This document shows, in pieces, positions 33,194 to 38,163 of a stretch of DNA of 38,163 nt. Position 1 is the first letter of the stretch. Each line of letters opens with the position of its first letter. The translations under genes and the position numbers were made by a program. The notes below the pieces were generated by a model. That model searched no databases. It worked only from the letters and a program-made list of their open reading frames with translations, and was not told the origin of the DNA. Origin of the DNA: Sterolibacterium sp. (GTDB lineage: Bacteria; Pseudomonadota; Gammaproteobacteria; Burkholderiales; Rhodocyclaceae); contig JAGOSV010000020.1 in NCBI GenBank assembly GCA_018062105.1, positions 1 through 38,163 of the forward strand. Direction: 5' to 3'.

Positions 33194-34366
33194 ATGTTTG
33201 AAATCCAGACTTTTGCCCTGACGCTGCTGCCTTTGCTGTTGGCGTCGCTGACTGTTTTGCTGGTCAATTGGCGCATCCATGCGCGGATGCGTGGCCCTGG
33301 CTACTGGGCCGCCGGCGCGGCCGGGCGGCTGGCCGGGGTGGCGCTGATTGCCATCGGCAGCCCGTTACCGGAATTTCTGACCAGTGTGGCTGGCTACTGG
33401 CTGATCCTGGCCGGAGATTTTCTGGCGATCAAGGGACTATGCCTGTTTGCTGCCCGACCTTTTTACAAGCGAACCACCGCCATCGTCCTGACGGGCGTCT
33501 TTCTGGGCATCAGCTATTTCTCCTACGTCCGCCCCGAACCTTATGGCCCCATCATCCTGCTGGTAGCCGGGCATGCGGTCAGTATTTTCCTGCTGGTACT
33601 CTTGCAATGGCAGCTGCGCCACGAGGGTTTTGGCGGCATCCTGATCCTGGCGCTGTCCTCATTCTGGGAAATCTTCCTGAGCCCCACGCTGCTGTGGGTC
33701 ATGCACCAGGCGACCAATGATGTCGATTTTGAGGTGTTGCTCAGCAACATGGGCTGGGGTTGGGTACAGCCGATGAGTGCCATGGCCATGATCGGCATCC
33801 TGCAAACCTTTGGCTTCATGCTGCTGGCAGCCAACCGGACGCAGCGCGAGCTGCGCGACATGGCCTTGCTCGATACCCTGACCGGCATACCCAACCGGCG
33901 CTCCTTCGATGCGACGGTCAAGCGTGCTGTCGAAGCTACCAAGCGCAACGGCAGCCGCCTTGGGCTGGCGGTCATCGACATCGACTTCTTCAAGAAAGTG
34001 AATGACACCCATGGTCATGGCGTCGGTGACGAATTGTTGCGCCATGTCGCCCGGACGATCTCCGGCACGCTGCGCGACAGCGACTTTTTTGCCCGTATCG
34101 GTGGTGAGGAATTCGCCCTGCTCGTTCAGGACGCCACCCCAGAATCGCTGACAGAAGTCGTCGAACGTTTCCGGCAGGCCGTCGAGAGCACACCGCTGAC
34201 GCGCTCCGGCGAGCCGCCATTGGGCTGCACCATTTCAGCCGGGCTGGCCTTGTCCCGACCGGGCTGTGATCCGGATTGCATCAATGCCACCCAGCTATAT
34301 GCCCAGGCCGACGCAGCGCTCTACCGTGCCAAGGGCAATGGCCGCAACCGGGTTGAGATGGGGTAG
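33194..34366 (+). CDS. Membrane-bound diguanylate cyclase
   Basis: A 390-residue protein with an N-terminal membrane module of about six or seven hydrophobic helices (residues 5-213) and a C-terminal GGDEF domain making cyclic di-GMP. The active motif is GGEEF at 303-307, an accepted active variant. An inhibitory RxxD site (Arg294 to Asp297) sits exactly five residues before it. TLTGIPNRRSFD marks the domain start at about 228, and IDIDFFKKVNDTHGHGVGD holds the metal and substrate residues. The membrane part is not a known named sensor domain to me. The ATG matches the onset of the first hydrophobic segment. It is convergent with the MFS exporter gene, with 25 bases between them. Confidence 0.9.
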   Translation: MFEIQTFALTLLPLLLASLTVLLVNWRIHARMRGPGYWAAGAAGRLAGVALIAIGSPLPEFLTSVAGYWLILAGDFLAIKGLCLFAARPFYKRTTAIVLTGVFLGISYFSYVRPEPYGPIILLVAGHAVSIFLLVLLQWQLRHEGFGGILILALSSFWEIFLSPTLLWVMHQATNDVDFEVLLSNMGWGWVQPMSAMAMIGILQTFGFMLLAANRTQRELRDMALLDTLTGIPNRRSFDATVKRAVEATKRNGSRLGLAVIDIDFFKKVNDTHGHGVGDELLRHVARTISGTLRDSDFFARIGGEEFALLVQDATPESLTEVVERFRQAVESTPLTRSGEPPLGCTISAGLALSRPGCDPDCINATQLYAQADAALYRAKGNGRNRVEMG

Positions 34367-34391
34367 AGATGGGTCAGGACGAAGCCTGAGG

Positions 34392-35819
34392 TTAGTGCTT
34401 GCTCTTGTGGGGTGTTGCAGATTTCTTGTGCATCCCCCTGGCAGCCAGGGTGGCCAGGGCAAAGATCGCGGTTGAGATCAGAAAGGCTTCAGCGAAGGCG
34501 TGGGCATGGGCGATCTGGCTGCTGCCACCCAGGGTAGCACTGCGCCAGGCGATGTAGACCGCCACCGCCGCCACGCCCAGCACGCCGCCCAGTTGCCGCA
34601 CATAGCCGATGAACATTGCCGATTGTGCCAGCAGGGCACCATGAATACCGTGCAGGGCGGATTGGTTCAGCGAGGCGATGATGAGCCCGGAACCGACACG
34701 ACCGAGCACGGTCAGCTCGATGAAATAGTCATAGCTGCCCTGGTTGGCCACCGCCGCCATGCCGGCAAAGGATAGCGTCAGCATGACCAGCCCGATCAGC
34801 ACGACCAAACGGGGCGAGGTGCGGTCGGCCAGCCAGCCGGCCAGCGGCAGGCTGAGTGCCAGCCCGATGCCGCCGGGTACCAGGATGGCACCGGCATGGG
34901 TGGCGCTCAGCCCCATGATGGTTTGCAGGTAGAGCGGAATCAGGTAGGTCGAGCCGTAAATGCCGAAGCCATAAATGGTGGAGATGGTCAGCCCCAGTGC
35001 CAGGCTGGGTTGGCGAAACATCTCGATGCTGATGAGGGCGCGTGGGCTGCGGGCAGCGTGGCGCAGGAAGCCGGCAATGGCGGCCACGGCCAGCAGCAGT
35101 TCGCCATAAAGCAGCAGGTTCGCACCGGCCGTCCCGCCGCCTTGCAGGTGGGTGACACAAGCGAGGAGCGCCAGGGTCATGGTCGATAGCAGCACCATGC
35201 CGTAGCCGTCGAAATCGTGAGGCTGTCCCGCAACCTGTGCGGGCAGCCGCCGCCAGCCGCCGACCAGGGCGATCAGGCTGAAGGGGATACTGACGTAGAA
35301 CACGGCTGCCCAGCCGAAGTGGTCGATGATGAGGCCGCCTAGCGCGGGTGACAGAGCCGGTGCCAGCACGATGGCAAAGCCCATCAGCCCGGAAGCACGC
35401 CCTTGCTGCTCGGGTGGAAAGAGGGTCATCACGGCATAGGTGCCGAGGGGATAAAGGACACCGGCACAGATGCCTTGCAGCGTGCGTGCCACCAGCAGCC
35501 AGGAGAAGGTGGTGCTGAAGCTGCCCATCAGGCTGGAGGCGATGAGCAGCAGGACTGCACCGAGAAAGGAAGCGCGCAGGCCAAAACGCTGGATCAGCCA
35601 GGGGGTCGGCAACATGGCGATGGTGCTGGCCACCATGAAGGTGGTGACGGCTAGTTGCACTTCGTCGTTGCCGACATGAAAGTGCGCCATCAGAGCCGGG
35701 ACGGCGACGTTGAAGCTGGTGCTGAGGATGACCGCACCGATGGTGCCCAGGGCGATCACGAACATCACCACCCACTTGTGGCGTTCCTCCGTGTGGCGGG
35801 AGACGGGGGGTAGCGTCAT
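34392..35819 (-). CDS. MFS drug exporter, DHA2 family (EmrB-like)
   Basis: A 475-residue inner-membrane transporter with about fourteen helices. DHA2 marks are TSFNVAVPALMAHF in helix 1, the motif A-like LIQRFGLRASFLG, and the antiporter motif C around APALSPALGGLIIDHFGWA. It probably exports hydrophobic compounds using protons. No EmrA-like membrane fusion partner is adjacent. The start ATG lies eight bases after the thioesterase stop, so the two are in one operon. The C-terminus ends in a Lys-rich tail (KKSATPHKSKH). The substrate is unknown. Confidence 0.88.
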   Translation of the reverse strand: MTLPPVSRHTEERHKWVVMFVIALGTIGAVILSTSFNVAVPALMAHFHVGNDEVQLAVTTFMVASTIAMLPTPWLIQRFGLRASFLGAVLLLIASSLMGSFSTTFSWLLVARTLQGICAGVLYPLGTYAVMTLFPPEQQGRASGLMGFAIVLAPALSPALGGLIIDHFGWAAVFYVSIPFSLIALVGGWRRLPAQVAGQPHDFDGYGMVLLSTMTLALLACVTHLQGGGTAGANLLLYGELLLAVAAIAGFLRHAARSPRALISIEMFRQPSLALGLTISTIYGFGIYGSTYLIPLYLQTIMGLSATHAGAILVPGGIGLALSLPLAGWLADRTSPRLVVLIGLVMLTLSFAGMAAVANQGSYDYFIELTVLGRVGSGLIIASLNQSALHGIHGALLAQSAMFIGYVRQLGGVLGVAAVAVYIAWRSATLGGSSQIAHAHAFAEAFLISTAIFALATLAARGMHKKSATPHKSKH

Positions 35820-35827
35820 GTCGTCGA

Positions 35828-36565
35828 TCAGCGCTGGGTGTCGTCCTGCATGGCGGCAACGAGGTTGTATTGCTCGTCGGTCAGCATGATGAATACACCA
35901 CGCGCTTCAGCCAGCAGGCGCTCGCCGGCAAACAGGCGGCCGGAAGTCAGGATCTTGCGTCCTTCCGTTCCTTCGTATTCTCCTTCGAGGCGCAGCTCGG
36001 TGAGCAGGGGGGTTGGGGCGCGGTAGGTGATGGTCAGGGTGCCGGTCATGCCGGGACGTTTGGAAAAGCCCTGCACGAAGCCGAGCAGCTCGTCAAAAAT
36101 GGCCGCGACATGGCCGCCGTGGACGACCCCCGGCGCACCTTCAAAGCTGCGGCCAAAACGGATGCTGCCATGGGCGCGACCATTTTCGGCCCACAGATTG
36201 AGCGGTGGGGCGACCGGATTGGCACGTCCGGTGAGCGGGCTGAATTCGATAAAATCGCGAACATCCTCGGGGCTGATGCGATGACCAAAACTGGTCCGGG
36301 TTGGCTTGTCGGGAGACTGTTCCAGGGTGGCCGCCAGGGTTTCCAGTTGTCCGGCCAGATGATGAACCTCTGTCAGATCGGGCTGCTTCATGATGAGGCC
36401 GTCGATGATGCGTCGCAAGGCTTCACCGGCGCGGCGTTTTTCCAGCAGCAGCGGTGTTTCTGCCGCCGGCTCGGGAAAGGCGATGCGGGCACTATCTTCC
36501 GGTGTCGAGTGGGTCGAGTGGGTCGAGTGGGTCGAGTGGGTCGAGAAGGGCGGGGGCGTGTTCAT
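35828..36565 (-). CDS. PaaI-type hotdog thioesterase with N-terminal STH repeats
   Basis: A 245-residue protein. The C-terminal half is a hotdog-fold acyl-CoA thioesterase; the active-site signature is GVVHGGHVAAIFDELLG. The N-terminus has about five Ser-Thr-His units from a 9-base tandem repeat. A helical segment of about 60 residues (RAGEALRRIIDGLIMKQPDL onward) precedes the hotdog fold. ATG 36565 is the only ATG in the right region; a longer frame upstream has only a remote start, and no strong Shine-Dalgarno is seen. It leads the exporter operon, which suggests release or export of an acid, but that is inference. Confidence 0.8.
   Translation of the reverse strand: MNTPPPFSTHSTHSTHSTHSTPEDSARIAFPEPAAETPLLLEKRRAGEALRRIIDGLIMKQPDLTEVHHLAGQLETLAATLEQSPDKPTRTSFGHRISPEDVRDFIEFSPLTGRANPVAPPLNLWAENGRAHGSIRFGRSFEGAPGVVHGGHVAAIFDELLGFVQGFSKRPGMTGTLTITYRAPTPLLTELRLEGEYEGTEGRKILTSGRLFAGERLLAEARGVFIMLTDEQYNLVAAMQDDTQR
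36504..36548 (-). repeat. In-frame 9-bp tandem repeat coding Ser-Thr-His units
   Basis: Four perfect copies of GTCGAGTGG (plus strand) and a fifth with two changes. They are read on the minus strand as Thr-His-Ser repeats at the thioesterase N-terminus. The unit length keeps the frame when copies are gained or lost. Confidence 0.9.
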
Positions 36566-36652
36566 CGCAGGGGCTTTCTTGATGGGCAGGCCAGGAGCAT
36601 GGCCAGGAGCGCAGGCAGAGGGAGGGTTCCCCGGGGCGCAGATAAATGTGAA

Positions 36653-36658
36653 ATTATA
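36653..36658 (-). promoter_or_regulatory. -10 element for the thioesterase-exporter operon
   Basis: On the minus strand this is a perfect TATAAT about 88 bases before the thioesterase start codon. No good -35 hexamer is present 17 bases upstream, so strength is uncertain. Confidence 0.4.
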
Positions 36659-36735
36659 GGGCGTGACACCGGATGCGCCGTGCGGTTTCCTGCCGCTTCC
36701 GGATTGTTCAATAACAAGGAACAAGGAGAATGGAT

Positions 36736-37506
36736 ATGGGCGCAGGCAACATCGTTTCCACGCAGGCCGGTCAGGAGCGCGTGGCCATCGTCAGCGGCGG
36801 TGGTACCGGCATCGGGCGAGCCATTTGTCTGCGTCTGGCGCGTGACGGACTGCGCGTCGTCGTCGGCTATTCCCGTTCGGCAGAAGGCGCATTGCAGACC
36901 GTGCGGCGGATCGAGGCCGCCGGTGGTGTGGCCTGTGCGCTGCTGGTCGACATCACCAGCGAGACGGCGGTGCAGGCGCTGTTTGCCGCTGCCCGCCAGC
37001 ATTACGGGCGCATCGATGTGGTCATCAACAATGCCGGCATCGGCTACATGAAGTCCTTTGACCAGATCGACATGGTGGCCTACGACCGCATCTTCAATGT
37101 TAACGCCCGCGGCACCTTCATGATGTGCCGCGAAGCTGCCCGCACCATCGAAGACCACGGTCGCATCATCAACATCTCGAGCGGCATTACCATGTCCAAC
37201 AGTGAAGGCATGGCCCTGTATGCCGGTAGCAAGGCCGCACTGGAAGCCTTCGCCAAGGTGCTGGCCCGCGAGCTGGCTCCGCGCGGCATCACGGTCAATA
37301 TCGTCTCACCCGGCATGACCGACACCCCCATGCTGGAAGGGGGCGATGCCGTCATGCTGCGTAAGGTCGGTGCCAGCCTCGCCGCCATGCGCCGCCTCGG
37401 CCAGCCCGAAGATGTCGCCGACGGTGTCGCCGCCCTTGTTTCCACCGACGGCCGCTGGATCACCGGCCAGAACATCCATGTCGATGGCGGTACGATTATT
37501 GTATGA
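36736..37506 (+). CDS. Short-chain dehydrogenase/reductase (FabG-like)
   Basis: A 256-residue NAD(P)-dependent SDR. The cofactor motif is GGGTGIG (21-27), with NNAG at 98-101, NISSG around 146-150, and the catalytic Tyr162-x3-Lys166 (YAGSK). The C-terminus GRWITGQNIHVDGG is typical of classical SDRs and FabG. Two ATG codons are in frame at 36730 and 36736. AAGGAG at 36723-36728 sits one base from the first and seven from the second, so I choose the second. It is divergent from the thioesterase operon. The substrate is unknown, though a ketoacyl or hydroxyacyl thioester is plausible. Confidence 0.88.
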   Translation: MGAGNIVSTQAGQERVAIVSGGGTGIGRAICLRLARDGLRVVVGYSRSAEGALQTVRRIEAAGGVACALLVDITSETAVQALFAAARQHYGRIDVVINNAGIGYMKSFDQIDMVAYDRIFNVNARGTFMMCREAARTIEDHGRIINISSGITMSNSEGMALYAGSKAALEAFAKVLARELAPRGITVNIVSPGMTDTPMLEGGDAVMLRKVGASLAAMRRLGQPEDVADGVAALVSTDGRWITGQNIHVDGGTIIV

Positions 37507-37554
37507 TGTTGTTCTTTTTATTCGCACTGCTTATCGGCGGGATGCGTGGTGAAG

Positions 37555-38160
37555 ATGGAATTTGTTGCACATCGGAAGCAAGGGTGCGGCGGCATAGCGG
37601 AACATTTACTGGAGGAGCATCTGAAAGCAGTGGCTGCACTGGCCACTGGCTTTGCTCCTTCAGGTTTTGGGGAATGGTCATATCTGGCCGGTCTTTGGCA
37701 TGATCTTGGCAAATACCGCCCGGGCTTCCAGCGTTATATCCGTCAGGATGCCGATGCCTCCGCCCACGATACCGTCGCCTCGCACGACAAGACCCATTCG
37801 GCCGCAGGAGCAAGGCTGGCGATCGATCGTTTTGGCGTTGCAGGGCATGCGCTGGCCTATCTGATTGCCGGACATCACGCCGGGCTGTCGGATTGGCGCG
37901 ATCTGGATTACCGCCTGCAAAGCGATGCTGCACGGTGCGAGCTGAACGAGTCTCTGGAGTCGATCCCCGGCGACATTCAGCAAGCCTCTTTGGTGTCGGA
38001 TCTGTGTCGGGTTCCTGGCGGTTCAAAAGGCTTTGCCCTGTGGCTGCGTCTCTTGTTCTCCTGTCTCGTCGATGCCGACTTTCTGGACACCGAGCGCTTC
38101 ATGGAGGCAGGCAAGGCCGATTCACGATCGCGCCCGCCAGCAATGGCGGGCGAGGATTGA
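37555..38160 (+). CDS. Standalone Cas3-type HD nuclease, ending inside a CRISPR repeat
   Basis: A 201-residue protein equal to the HD nuclease domain of type I Cas3, with no helicase part. Metal-binding residues are all present: His22 (EEHLKAV), His49-Asp50 (WHDLGKY), His81 (THSAAGA), His107-His108 (AGHHAG) and an Asp at 173 or 175 (LVDADFLDTE). In full Cas3 proteins the helicase follows about here. Instead the frame enters a CRISPR-like repeat, which encodes the last eleven residues and the TGA stop. Start ATG 37555 gives MEFVAH, the usual Cas3 start; two GTG codons just upstream are alternatives. The gap from the SDR gene is 48 bases, so cotranscription is possible. It could be a deletion remnant or a functional Cas3''-like nuclease. 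Confidence 0.8.
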   Translation: MEFVAHRKQGCGGIAEHLLEEHLKAVAALATGFAPSGFGEWSYLAGLWHDLGKYRPGFQRYIRQDADASAHDTVASHDKTHSAAGARLAIDRFGVAGHALAYLIAGHHAGLSDWRDLDYRLQSDAARCELNESLESIPGDIQQASLVSDLCRVPGGSKGFALWLRLLFSCLVDADFLDTERFMEAGKADSRSRPPAMAGED

Positions 38161-38163
38161 AAC
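38128..38163 (+). CRISPR. Single CRISPR-like repeat at the window's right edge
   Basis: The last 36 bases have the architecture of a type I-C-like CRISPR repeat. Perfect 8-base arms CGCCCGCC (38131-38138) and GGCGGGCG (38145-38152) flank the loop AGCAAT. They are followed by AGG and the terminal ATTGAAAC, the typical crRNA 5' tag. In this orientation spacers would continue to the right, beyond the window. Only one copy is visible, so the array itself is inferred. There is no AT-rich leader on the left; coding sequence of the HD nuclease runs straight in. Confidence 0.65.

Noticed and set aside
36704-36717. TTGTT-N4-AACAA palindrome just before the SDR gene
   Set aside because: It resembles an FNR box with one mismatch per half, but it sits only five bases before the Shine-Dalgarno, a poor position for activation; it may be a chance palindrome.

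Overview
The window looks like a chromosomal piece from a denitrifying or nitrate-respiring betaproteobacterium, most likely near the Rhodocyclales. The grounds are the GC-rich coding style, the narK1-narK2-narGHJI layout, the narXL pair, the trpGDC order, and dispersed repeats of a type I associate with that group. The taxonomic call is inference from gene content; no ribosomal RNA is present.

Layout. Positions 1-125 hold a dispersed repeat cut by the window edge. A minus-strand gene (143-3364) encodes an unusual fusion of a geranylgeranyl-reductase-like flavoprotein with a complete flavodoxin/NADPH reductase. Divergent from it is a respiratory nitrate reductase cluster (3650-13538: two NarK transporters, then NarGHJI), closed by a strong terminator. 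Next come a FabH-like ketoacyl synthase, a SWIM/SNF2 helicase and OxyR. On the minus strand lie trpGDC (22006-19573) and the NADH nitrite reductase genes nirBD (25098-22292). On the plus strand follow rplM-rpsI, the nitrate/nitrite two-component pair narXL, a flavin oxidoreductase and a 71-residue orphan.

The right part is more disturbed. A minus-strand methyltransferase-PLD-helicase gene is frameshifted and loses its C-terminal half to a dispersed repeat (31073-32841). After it come a membrane diguanylate cyclase, a thioesterase/MFS exporter operon and a divergent short-chain dehydrogenase. Last is a standalone Cas3-type HD nuclease whose stop codon lies inside a CRISPR-like repeat at the last base of the window.

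Together, NarX/NarL probably sense nitrate and nitrite, NarK1/NarK2 import nitrate and export nitrite, NarGHI respires nitrate with NarJ as assembly factor, and NirBD reduces cytoplasmic nitrite to ammonium. No nirS, nirK, nor or nos gene is in view. Both ends of the window fall in repeats, as expected for an assembly contig. The most interesting items are the Cas3 HD/CRISPR junction, the reductase fusion, the broken methyltransferase-PLD-helicase, and a palindromic element that supplies the last codons of trpC.
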